A stretch of 64,000 bases of DNA from Bemisia tabaci (taxonomy: Eukaryota > Arthropoda > Insecta > Hemiptera > Aleyrodidae). Shown here piece after piece: positions 26,401 through 36,540 of this stretch; position 1 is the stretch's first letter; every line of letters starts with the position of its first letter. The notes under the pieces are model-generated. The model had not been told where the DNA came from, searched no databases, and saw only the letters and a list, made by a program, of their open reading frames with translations. The position numbers and the translations under genes are program-made. Location of the stretch: contig NC_092795.1 in assembly GCF_918797505.1 (NCBI RefSeq), positions 28,631,131 through 28,695,130 of the forward strand, given 5' to 3'.

Positions 26401-27724
26401 TATCAGGTTTTGTCTGGTTAAAGACTGCACGGGAGTACAGGCTGAATTCAGGGGTAACTACTGCTTATGAACAATACTTTGAACAGCATATAAAGATCCT
26501 GAACACTCACCTCTTGGCTGAAGTATAACAAGCACCATTTGTGCTTCACACTATGTTGCCAAATTCCTGAAACTTGTCCAATTTTTTACACACACAAACA
26601 CACACACAAAAAAAAATACTGATTACTTGAAATTAGACCTAATATTTCTTTTAACATCAAGATTACTCCCTTTTTTCATGAAAGGATCATGCAGAAGTAT
26701 TAAAAAAATTTCAAAATAATATTGATATTTCCAGCAACACAGCTTCTAAGCATAAATGGTACTTAGGATACTTTGGAAAGAATGTGAAGAAAGCTGTCCC
26801 AGTAGCAAAAACCTCTTATAACCCTGTATGTAAAAAAGTAAAATCGTAGATCTAAAGACAAGGGAAATTTCATGAAAAATAGAGTTATATTTACATCTTA
26901 AAATAAACTTGGATCACTTGTGCTTTGTTTCAGACTGAGCATTATTTTCCTGAGCAATGAATTCTTCTTTTATTTGGCTCTCAATGACATAACATTCGGG
27001 CAACATTTATGTTTTTGAAGTAATAATTATTTAAGTTAGCATAATAATTAGTAAAATCTTTAGGTACCTATCTAAAATTAAAATAAATTGGAAGGATGCA
27101 TTATTTTAAGGATCATTTTGAACTTCACAATATTGACAGAGGTTACAATTACTATTTTCTTCAAAAATGCATTCAAATCAGGGTTTTGTAGATTATATGA
27201 ATATAAAGAGTTACGTGAAAGAACAAGTCACCTTCGCCTAAAATTCACTTTGTGTTACAATATTTTTCACGAGCTTTTCATATTTCTTCCCTTGGTCACT
27301 ACTGATGAGGTGTTATGAAGAGATAGCGCCTTCCACAATTGCATTGCAACTTGATGATCGACTTACCTACCGCATGAAAAGGAGCCTCACTCCAAAACTG
27401 ACCCTTGAAAGCAAAGCTAATTTAAGTACTACTAAGGATATTAAAATAATTACTTGTCATAGCTACGTCTAATGGATTGACACTTGATGTGGACACTTTG
27501 ATGAGTATACGATCAGAACTAATGCTGGGTAACCTAGCTTCGGAGAGCTGGAGTTCATCGAGGCCACCGTAAGAATGAATCTGCCAAGCCTTCATTTTGC
27601 TTCGAACTTGATCTACTTTTGGTTCTGCGATGGCTGCTAAAAAGCGTTGAGTCTGATGTTGCTGACATTTTAACTTGAGGGCTTTGAATAACTGAGAATG
27701 GGCAATCAATTTTGAACTGGACAT
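22031..27724 (-). CDS. RTN4IP1: Reticulon-4-interacting protein 1 homolog, mitochondrial oxidoreductase
   Basis: Medium-chain, quinone-oxidoreductase-like dehydrogenase of mitochondria (human RTN4IP1/OPA10, nematode rad-8). The family uses NADPH and supports coenzyme Q synthesis and respiration. Six exons join in phase: 27724-27454, 26229-26003, 25458-25261, 24645-24527, 24083-23801, 22147-22031. Together they give 404 aa, close to the human length of 396. The start ATG is preceded by an in-frame TAA two codons before a GTG triplet, which fixes it. Residues 1-43 are Ser/Leu/Lys/Gln-rich with almost no acidic residues until the end, as in a matrix-targeting peptide. Then come MKAW (44-47), SVNPLDVAM (81-89), LTLGRDFSG (117-125), GDEV (141-144), LTAWSAL (187-193) and the dinucleotide-binding GGAGGVG (213-219). 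The end is HLRGKVVVKMEDEK. The zinc-ligand pattern of true alcohol dehydrogenases is absent, as expected. The last intron carries a hAT-like element and a long T tract. No break is seen. Confidence 0.95.
22266..22931. mobile_element. Non-autonomous hAT-like element in the RTN4IP1 last intron
   Basis: GC-rich terminal inverted repeats start CAGGCCCGCCACA on the left and CAGCCCCGCCACA on the complementary right end. Both flanks carry the identical 8-base duplication AAAACATG (22258-22265 and 22932-22939). Eight-base duplications and CAGGSCCG-type ends are hAT features. Its 666 bp carry no transposase. A C20 tract lies at about 22852-22871. Confidence 0.85.
24303..24420. mobile_element. 118-bp palindromic MITE in an RTN4IP1 intron
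   Basis: The arms share CGGTGCTGGGTCCACACCAT in inverted form with ends GTAACAAGGTGG. The short central region is AAAACAAAGCTAAG. Confidence 0.8.
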
Positions 27725-28777
27725 TTTAACACGGACTGCTATCACTTGATCTCTGAGCACAACTTACAAGACAGTGCAGAGCCACTGGAGGAAATATGAA
27801 AAGTTCTGAGTCAGTTACAGAAAACGCCTCAAAAATTTATGACTTCAGTTCAAAATATTCTAAAGAGAAGTTTATGGGAAGAAAATTTCACAATATTGTA
27901 TTGATAAGCTTGCCCAGCCTTATCAATAGCTTTATTATGTAAACAAAGGTGAAAGTGAGGTTAAGCAAACTTACAACTTACAAACAAAAAATACACTAGG
28001 AATAGCGATCACGTTGACTCCTACACTATGCATGAAAGGTTAGCTTAATGAACATTTTGATAGGGGAAAAACTTTTTCTTGCATATTTAATTCAAGAAAA
28101 AACTATGACAAGCATCTTCTCTCTTTGTGAGCTGCGCAAAGCTCTACCACGTGTACCATGAATGGTGGTACCGCCGTTCAATACATGAAAACTCTTATCA
28201 TTGGCTGATCAATTCAAGCGGGAAAAGTGACGCGGGATTTTTAATTTTGCGGAACTGTTCCCCTCCTGCCGTAAGTCACTCCTCACAGTCAGAACTAAGA
28301 ATGATTTCCCTTTATAAAGCGTGAAGGACATACAATTATTCATCCAGGGTACCTAAATTTTTTAAATTTGTAAAGAAGTCAGGAAAACGGGTCCGTAAGA
28401 AGGAGACTTAAATTCTTACAGCGAAAAAAGTGACTTGGGGTTTAAAGTATTAATTTTCAGGTTTCTATTCCTCGGACTAATTATTGAAATAGACAGACAA
28501 AGCGATAGACCAATAGGAAAAAGGAAAATCAAGCGATCCTACTGGTGGAAGCGGGTGGTTGCGATGGAGAGACCGCGCATTAATGACCGTATGTGTCGAC
28601 TCTTTTGATCCCGGCTACTTTATACTTGATTTTGACGGTTTTATCCTTTGTTTGAAAAGTTCACATTTTTTGTGACACATTAGTGCCTCTCTCTTCATCT
28701 GTCATATGTATGTAACTCTTCCAGAAGTGATAGTTGGGTCAGATAGACTCAGTTTGAGATTTCTAGGAGTAGCCGTC

Positions 28778-28778
<1 letters not shown>
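27725..28778. other. Upstream region of RTN4IP1
   Basis: Presumably holds the RTN4IP1 5' UTR and promoter. A possible acceptor (TTGTGCTCAG on the minus strand, about 27753) precedes the start exon. No coding sequence or clear core promoter is seen. Confidence 0.4.

Positions 28779-28824
<46 letters not shown>
28779..28824. repeat. A46 tract
   Basis: Forty-six uninterrupted A residues. Similar runs are A36 at 8047-8082, T38 at 23451-23488, T24 at 36114-36137 and A29 at 39980-40008. Exact lengths in assemblies are unreliable. Confidence 0.9.
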
Positions 28825-28829
<5 letters not shown>

Positions 28830-28887
28830 GATCCGACACAATTCTCGCCAATATACCAATTATTTTTAGGCATGCAAGGCGCTGAAG

Positions 28888-29577
28888 CAGGGCCGAATTA
28901 AGGGGGTGGCCACATGGGCCGCGGCCCATGGCATTAAAAAAATCGGATTCAGAAAAAAAAAGTATCAATGAGAAAAGAGGACAAAATCTCTCTTTCCTGA
29001 ACGTATAGTAATTTCTAATTTTGTCGTTTTTCGGTGATACAAGAAACAGAATCTTTAATTAGTCGCGTTTAGAGAGGAATCTAAACACGCAATTTGGCCT
29101 GGGGCTCAGCGCAGAGAGGAATGATGACGAGGACTTGAGATGAAAAGGACAAGGCCTCGGCGCGGCAGTCGGCATGTAACACATATTAGCGCCTACAAGA
29201 CTGCATGAATACTTCACGCATTGCGCCAAACACAGTGCGATCAGCGGCGCAGCGGTGGAAGTTAAAACTATTAAACCACATTTATGTTTGTTCTTTCATA
29301 ATTTTTTGGTTCATTTCTTATAGATGGAGGACCTTGTCCGCACAGAGGTAGGTTAACGGAACTTAACTTTCGCGCAAAGCTCTGTGAAATTTTGCTAGTA
29401 GTGTTGACAGGGCTTTCTCAAAAAATGTATCCAACACGAGTAGGTAAACACGTCTTATGCACCCCTCCCCCTCCGGCACGTTCAATTGATGGTTTTTATT
29501 GATGTTTCAAAAAGAATGAGAGGGAGGCGGCAAAATACAGGCGGCCCGTGGGCGGCAAGTAGGTAAATCCGGCCCTG
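28888..29577. mobile_element. Non-autonomous hAT-like element, CAGGGCCG ends
   Basis: Left end CAGGGCCGAATTAAG; right end complement CAGGGCCGGATTTACC. Flanking 8-mers are CGCTGAAG (28880-28887) and CGCTTAAG (29578-29585), one mismatch apart, fitting an aged hAT target duplication. GGGCCGCGGCCCATGG near the left end is palindromic and recurs inverted near the right end. No transposase frame is seen. Confidence 0.82.
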
Positions 29578-29585
29578 CGCTTAAG

Positions 29586-30596
29586 AGACCTTTACACATG
29601 TTCTTTATTTATTTTTTCGACATGATTATTGATTTAGACACATCATTTCATATTTTGAACAAACCTAATGTTAACTTTTCTTCAAGTTTAAAAATAAGAG
29701 ACTCCTCAACGTGGGTTGTGACAGCGCAGAGATACAACTATTCGTCCTTGATGGATGTCCGTGTTGTATCGGCAAAATTGAAGGCGCGAAGTGTGAGCGC
29801 GCATTGCTTCGCTTTATGCTGCTTGTGAAAGGTCACTCACAATCAGATTCGGGAAAAGTTGAAAGCGAAGCCCGAATAAGCCTCCTCTATCTGCGGCTGT
29901 GTTGAAACTCGATTTGTTTCTTCTTCTTTTTTTTTTACAATTTAACATCCGATTGTTTTTTTCAAATGTGTCTGTACCGGTGCACCTATATATTAGGCTT
30001 GCATGTACTGGCACCATAGCTCCCCGACAGGAGATAGTCGGGTAAATTTCACTCGGCTTGGGGTTTCTAGAGACATAGTTGCCAAAAAAATTCCCTACCA
30101 CTCAATTGTTTTCCTTTTCTTCAATTTGATAATCTCTTTTCACGATGTAATTTTTGTGATGTGATTTGACCCGGCTTGGGCATCTAGGGCTAAGGGTTTT
30201 GTCTTTTTTTTTTGAGCATTTTAATATTGCGTTAGTAAAAAAAAGTAGTGATTTCCGAGCCACCTCTCCCAGCGAAGGGTGTTTCCTCATGGTCTCAACT
30301 ATGAATAAATGAGGCAATATATATATGGAAGGAATTTTATTTAAATATAACGTAACTACTACAAGTATTTCCTGGTATCTATCTACATGGTTTAAAACTA
30401 AAACTAAATCCAAAATTTTAATTTTGGTGGGAATAAATCATTTTAGATCTTCAAAAACTTACAGGCGCCGGTTGGGTTTATTCGTTTTATGCACAGGCCT
30501 CTCCCTCAAAAACAGATCCTTTTTCGATAAAAACTATTCGAATTTTTTTCGAGCAAGCGGCAACACGAGAGCGACGCATGATTGAGCGTGCGACGA
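29586..30596. other. Intergenic, nothing recognised
   Basis: Short open frames on both strands show no family features. There are no long inverted repeats. Confidence 0.5.
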
Positions 30597-31073
30597 CGCA
30601 CGGTGGGGCGAGTCAATAGGAGAGGTCGTACAAAATTTGGAAACTTTAGACGCCTAAAACTCCGTCCATACAAAACTTCGAGGTTCTAAAAGTGGTTTCC
30701 TCGAGAAATCTCCGACTAAACGCACCCCTTGAAATTTAAAATGCACTGGAAAAAAAAAAAAAAAAAAAAAAAAAAAAACACATTGGATCTAGAGTCCGAC
30801 TCTTGAAAACATTGACAAGAAAAAGGACTCTTGATTCAATCAAATTTAAGCTTAAATCAAAAGGAAATCCGCTTAAATTAAGAGGCTTGGTTCTTGATTT
30901 AAGCTTAAATCTGATTGAATCAAGAGTATTTTTTCTTGACGATGTTTTTAAGAGTCTGGACTCTAGATCCAATGTGTTTTTTTTCCAGTGTGTGACAAAA
31001 TGAACATCAAAATTTGCAGTTTTAGTCCAAAATTTCATGTCCGACCTCTCGGATTAACCCGATCCACTGTGCG
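30597..31073. mobile_element. CGCAC-GTGGATCGAGTCAAT TIR element, interrupted by a MITE
   Basis: Ends read CGCACGGTGGGGCGAGTCAA and the inverse of CGCACAGTGGATCGGGTTAA. The interior is homologous to the uninterrupted 228-bp copy at 34978-35205 but is split by the insertion at 30744-30990. Confidence 0.78.
30744..30990. mobile_element. CACTGGAAAAAAAA palindromic MITE, copy 1 (nested)
   Basis: A 247-bp imperfect palindrome with ends CACTGGAAAAAAAA and core words CACATTGGATCTAGAGTC. It is flanked by TG on both sides. The uninterrupted host copy near 35120 reads AAAATGTGAC, so the target site and the 2-base duplication can be read directly. Confidence 0.85.
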
Positions 31074-31300
31074 ACGCGTCTCGAAGTCAGCGATAGATCG
31101 AAGCTGCGTATGAATTTCCATTGATTTTCGCGTGCATTTCCTGTCGTCTCGCGGTCCGCGTCCTCGGGCCCGGCCGCAATGTCGTCGCCGTCGTTATCCG
31201 CCGTCATAATTGCCCCTTTCCCACGGCAACCCCTCCCCTCCCGCCCCCGCTCCCCACCCCTCCGTGAACTCCGATCTTGGGCCCGGCGATTCCCGTCGAT

Positions 31301-31461
31301 TATAAATCTATTCTCACCTATATCCAGTTGCAGAGGACTCTGCACTCTTTATTGCTTTATTAGTGCGGTGGTTATATCGGAGCTGGAGAAGATAAACAGA
31401 ACCGCGGATTGGTGTAAAGTGGTGGGGCTTTCAAGTCGACATTTGTTGACTCGCTTTTAAG
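31301..31461 (+). promoter_or_regulatory. Candidate promoter and first non-coding exon of the NRF-6-like gene
   Basis: TATAAAT at 31301 is followed 25 bases later by an initiator-like CCAGTTG (A at 31326). A strong donor AAG|GTGAGT then ends a would-be exon at 31461. Upstream 31140-31290 is unusually C- and CpG-rich for this window. The next coding gene on this strand begins after an acceptor at 36472, so this segment could be its 5' UTR exon across a 5-kb intron. The link to that gene is inference. Confidence 0.35.
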
Positions 31462-31705
31462 GTGAGTTGGAAATCATTGTCTCCACCCTTTTTTTTTGGT
31501 GCCACTGGATTATCGACGTGCCTTCCTCGTTTCCGTGTGGCATCATCGAGGAAGTGCTATAGGAAGTGCGTAAAATGCGTAAAATTATGAATGAATATGA
31601 TGCGACAGCGCTGGTCGTGGTGTGGGCCATTGAACGAAGTTTCAACCATAAAAATGGTGTTTCCAAGCGTGCGCATATATCCGTGCTGTGCGGACCTTTC
31701 CTAAA

Positions 31706-31905
31706 CTGCCGTGATAAGGGAGAACGCCAAATGAACCTTTTCACGAATTTGCGGGATTTGTGAATATTTCTCTTCAAATTTTTCAGATAATTTTGTTTGC
31801 GATTTTACCTAAAGTTCTTGAAAATTTGTCGGTAAAATTTCATAACTTTCCTCAAAAATGAACATTTCCTTTAAGGAAATTTGACAATTCTCAAATATAC
31901 TCGTA
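31706..31905. mobile_element. CTGCCGTGCTAAGG family, degraded copy D
   Basis: The left end CTGCCGTGATAAGGGAGAAC and the interior words match copies A-C. The right terminus has decayed. Confidence 0.6.
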
Positions 31906-32108
31906 TGGTTAGCGTAAAGATCAAACAAATATGAGGAAAAGTCCGCACGCGTGCGGAGTCGCAGCACGAGTCTAGCCGGTAGACTGGAGTAAACATCGAA
32001 TTTCTATCCTGTAGTTGTCTATCCCCGTGCACAGTATATACTATACGTACAATTATTTCCATCATTGTATTCTTCATTGTCTGTCACTTGAGAGCTGTGC
32101 GTTCTGTG

Positions 32109-32270
32109 ACCGGACGATTTCCGTTGGTCATGAATCTATTTTCATCTACGTCTAGTTGTAGGGAACAAAACTCGGCACTCTTTCATTGTTGTGGATGCTC
32201 CGTCCGGTAGCTTTGCTAGGGTAAGAGAAGCTAAGATGAACTATACGGACAAAAGTGTAAAGTTGTAGGT
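32109..32270 (+). repeat. Diverged copy of the candidate promoter/5' exon at 31287
   Basis: CCGGACGATTTCCGT, GAATCTATTTTCATCTACGT, GGCACTCTTTCATTG and GTGTAAAGTTGTAGGTCTTT align in order with 31287-31435. The TATA box is replaced by CATGAAT, but an initiator-like CTAGTTG and a GTAAGAG donor-like site remain. Confidence 0.5.
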
Positions 32271-33717
32271 CTTTTAAAGTATCAATATTTAAGGGCTCTC
32301 CTTTTAGGTGCCTGAATTAGAAAACGCCAATCCTGAAGGATTGGCACAACAAGGAGCATCATCTTAGGACTGGTATATGTTACAAAAATTCTCTCAACTC
32401 CATTTCAGCGCGAGAATGATTAACATCGTTACAGACTAAATTGAGTACAAACACGAATCAAAGTCATATCTTGGTAAAAAATGAGTTAGGGGGAGTAGTT
32501 TTAGACGTGACTAGCTGCACTTCATGTTTTCTACTGTCAAAATTTTACAATAAAAAAAAAATATGATGAATATGAAAATCCGAGTTAGAATTCATCACTA
32601 ACGTTTCCTCCTTTGAGGAAATAAACCTTCAAACCTCTTTTTTTTTACTCGTTTACTTTCTGTTTAACTTCACCCAGATGCTAAAACAAACTATGTTCAC
32701 CAAAATTGAGCCAAAAGGAATTAAAGAATACTCAAATCCTTTGTGCATATTTAATTTTGATTTATAATTGGTCATCAAAATGTCACCTTAGTAGTAAGTA
32801 GCTTACTCTTAACGTTTCCTCTTCAAAAGCTTGCGTAGGAAACAATTGACGCACCGAGCTACCGAGCACTTAACATCAACTCCCGACCAAGAAATTAAAA
32901 AGTCTTTTCAACATAGATCAAGTGGAAGTTAGACTACACAGACGACGTCATTTGTATTTTTGCCAGTTAATTAGTGTTAGTGGTAAACTCTTACATCTTG
33001 CTTAAGAAGTGATTTTCAGACTTCGCCTTGTGTGATTCGTTTTCCCCGGGAAATTTTGCAGAAAACATAAGATATGTTCTGCTGTAATGTATAGTTTGTC
33101 TAGTGGCCAACTGGAGGTATCGATGTGTATTCATTTCGTTGAGTCATTTGTACCTACCTAGTCTCTTTGGGGAATAAAAGCGTCTGTACTCATGGGCCGA
33201 AGTTTTTTCTCCGTCTGACGCTTCCCCCACCGCTTTTGATTGAAATAGCTCCATTCAATAATTGAGGCAACCTCCGTAAAACGATTATGCGGCACATTGT
33301 TGAAAGAATCAAACCAAGCAAATAAAGGATAACCAGGTCAAATATTTTATGACCTCGAGATCTCTTAAAACTTGCAGTCAAGTAGCTAACACGTGGGTAA
33401 ATTTTCAAGTAATGAAGAAAAGTCACTCGAATATGATACCTATAGATTCCTGCTTTTTATCATCAATTGAAGGGTTTGAAGGACAAGGGGCATAAGCGCA
33501 GTCTTTGAAAAAAAATGAGATTTTAATGATTTCAAGTAAAGCTAATCTTAATGCACATTCTGTGAAAATTTTGTTCCCAAATTCCAATTTCTAGGCATCA
33601 AAAAGTCAGTTTGAACTATTTTTTCCGCCATGAGGATCCGTGTAATTTCGGAACTTCAAACACGTATTTCGCGCAATACCAAAAACCACACTCGTGCGCC
33701 TTGTCCTCCAAGATCCT
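32271..33717. other. Intergenic or first intron, nothing recognised
   Basis: AT-rich sequence without coding frames that look real. If the promoter at 31301 is right, this is the first intron of the NRF-6-like gene. Confidence 0.45.
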
Positions 33718-34272
33718 CAATTGGTGCTTCATTTCATCATATTCGAGGGACTTTTCTTTGAAATTCTCAAATTCACTGAGCTTTCTTACTCCGATTTGAC
33801 ACTAACTTCCAGGTATAGAAAATGATTGATCCAGTTTTCACGTGTACCAAGTTTGGAGCGTTAATTTTTTTTTTTTAAACAGTGCACGCGCGATTAACCC
33901 GACGGCGCAACCGGCGAATTTTCCTCCTTTTAAACCTATGGAAATTTATCGATTCTTGAAGGGGCCAGGTGCTCCGATAATAATCGATTATTTAGCATAG
34001 GTTTAAATGGAGGAAATCCGGTGTTGCCAAATTGTTGGATCCGCCTCTGCTTTTGATCATATCAATTGGTGTTTCATTCAATCATATTCGAGGGACTCCT
34101 CTTTGAAATTATCAAATTCACTGAGCTTTCTTACTCCAATTTGACACAAACTTCCAGGTGTAGAAAACGATTGATCTAGTTTTCACGTGCACCAAGTTTG
34201 GAGCATTAATTTTTTTTTTAAACAGTGCACGCGCGATTAACCCGACGGCGCAATCGGCAGATTTTCCTCCTT
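33718..34272. repeat. Tandem duplication, about 345-bp period
   Basis: The blocks 33718-33929 and 34063-34272 are about 90 percent alike by eye (TCATATTCGAGGGAC, TTCACTGAGCTTTCTTACTC, CACGCGCGATTAACCCGACG). A 98-bp palindrome at 33920-34017 (CCTCCTTTTAAACCTATGG and its inverse) lies between them. Confidence 0.75.
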
Positions 34273-34977
34273 ACTGCAGCTCAGAGAATGTAGTAAACTA
34301 ATTAGCCACACGCGTCCAAGATCAATGTTACAGATTGATTCGCCCTCTAATTTTCATCGATCTTGAGGGAAGACCGCTGAGGGCAAGACCAGCCGCGGTG
34401 ATGATGCTTATTAAATAAAACGTGTAAAAATGATACCGTCCTTTGCTTTACGCGATCCGTGCATCTGTCTTCGATTGCCATGCCGCTGATGATGGCGGGA
34501 ACAGCGGCAATGAACGAAGAAAATACCATGCTTGAACAGCATGCACCGCTGCCGTTCTCATAATTAGACACCGTTGCCGCTGAGCACGCACAGGCACACA
34601 CTCACAGATGAACGTCTGAAAGTGGAATGTGGTAGTGTGAAACTTCGGCAATGTGATACGTATGACGACCCATGTGGCAATGATGAGTTCTGTTTCGATC
34701 GGTGCCCCGTAAATCAGCAATATTTTTGAAAAACTGCCACAGTGGTCAAGATCCTTTTAATGACAATATTATTGCGAAGAAAATTTAAAGTTATTTTTTG
34801 AAAATGTTGATACAAATATTTTTAGAAACATAAAAAATAGAGACGGGTTTTTTTTTGCAAAATTTGTACTTCTTGAAATTTTGACCGAAATCAGTGATAT
34901 CTATAGGAATGGTCCTCATCAGTTCTTCTCTGACGAATAAAATTTGCAACGACACAACGAGTAACGGCGCACAGTGG

Positions 34978-35205
34978 ATTGAGGCAATAGAAGAGGTCGG
35001 ACAAAATTTGGAAACTTTAACAGCTCATAACTTAGTGTACACAAAACTTTGAGGTTCTAAAGGTGGCTCCTTTGGTTTCCTCGTAAAATTTTCTTCTAGA
35101 GGCGCCCCTCAAAATTTAAAATGTGACGAAATAAACAAAAAAAAATTTCATTTTTAGTCAAAACTTTTATGTCCGACCTCTGTGACTGACTCGATCCACT
35201 GTGCG
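34978..35205. mobile_element. CGCACAGTGGAT TIR element, compact copy
   Basis: A 228-bp uninterrupted member with ends CGCACAGTGGATTGAGGCAA and its approximate inverse. It serves as the empty-site reference for the interrupted copies. Confidence 0.75.
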
Positions 35206-35289
35206 GCGTAAGCGAGATGTATCTCCTTCGACTTTCGCCGTTCTTTTTCGATTATGGTCTCATTTTACGCACTCACATTGGAAAGAAGT

Positions 35290-35432
35290 TACTTGAAAGA
35301 GTGGCGGCAGGGGGTTTTGGAAGAAATGAGGGTTTGCCAACTCCCTGAAGCGCTTTGGGAGGACAGGGGACTTTGGCGGCTAGGTGTCGCAGAGCGTCAG
35401 AAAGCGCTATAAAAGCGGCTTTATACATACTT
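35290..35432 (+). pseudogene. LINE 3' tail fragment
   Basis: Encodes CQLPEALWED and LWRLGVAERQKAL, matching the extreme 3' part of the fragment at 17626, followed by the same AGCGGCTTTATA-type tail. Confidence 0.7.
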
Positions 35433-36472
35433 GAAGTTGTCGTCAAGAAAACATCTCTGGGGTGTAGAATATAATCTCTTAAATAAAGCAGGTTTCTGCT
35501 TATTCAAACGACTTCCTCCTTAGTATAAGCATAATTATTTCCTTCTTGATGCACGAGAAATTTCTTCTCAAAATCAAGAATATTTCTGCGTGAGTCAAGT
35601 CGCTTTTTTCCAGTGATAAGGTCATTTCGATCCAACACACACTCCCATTCTTTAGATTTCTCACACGGATTAGAATCTTCATTCCTTTGCTAGTTTGTTA
35701 GTTCGCTTTTTCGAGTAAATCCACCCGATTGTCTGTCAGTCTGGCAACTTTGGGAACAGCGATCGACCTTCTTAGTGCAGTGGCAGAATCAAATGACTTC
35801 TGCAAGTGGCCACAGGAGTCTTATGATAACGCCAGTAATTGATCAGATAATTATATTTTTACAGTGTGCGATGTGCACATTAGAAAGGAGATATACACCC
35901 AGAGGTGTAATGATACCTGTCGGTTCCGTTCTCAGAGGGACGGACGGAGTTTAACCCGGAAGCGTCTGCGCTTTGATTGAACTGGGGCGTCGTGAACGTA
36001 AAATTCATTTTGAATAGTTGATAGAAGGGTATAGCAGCGTTATATTAAAAAATAATGGATGGTTTAAGTTGCGTTTTGCCTGGCAATAAAAACTTTTATA
36101 CTTCCTAACTATCTTTTTTTTTTTTTTTTTTTTTTTTAAGATACTATCCAAGAGGTTAGCACTTATCAGCCTTACAAAACTTAGAACGATATACTGTAAG
36201 GATTCATTTAAGTACCAGATAACTAGGTGCCAGCAGTTGCGGTTAAACCTAAAGTTACCTAACTTCATTTGAATAAATTATATTAATTAGAAAGATATTA
36301 ATAAACCAAAATGTAGATAAGTAAAATTTTTAAAGTTTGGAAAAAACATTATCAACAGGAAAGATAATAGATAGTTAAAAATCGTTTTAGTTAAAATAGT
36401 TTTGATATTGGTCTACATCCTGCCCGGTTACGAATAACTTCCTAAATGTATTGTCGATTTTTTCTGTTTCAG
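35433..36472. other. Region upstream of the NRF-6-like start exon
   Basis: Contains a T24 tract and no recognised gene or repeat. It could hold an alternative promoter near 35830-36000, where GC content rises, but no clear core elements are seen. Confidence 0.4.
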
Positions 36473-36540
36473 AACCTCTATATTCAATGCGGTAACATCA
36501 AAATACATGATTCCAAGAAAAAGATTCGTGCAGTGGTAAA
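36473..36540 (+). other. 5' UTR part of the NRF-6-like start exon, with a short uORF
   Basis: A pyrimidine-rich acceptor (TTTTTTCTGTTTCAG, ending at 36472) precedes these 68 bases and the start ATG at 36541. They contain an upstream ATG opening a ten-codon ORF that stops at TAA just before the main ATG, which may lower translation of the main frame. The exon's 5' partner must lie upstream. Confidence 0.55.
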
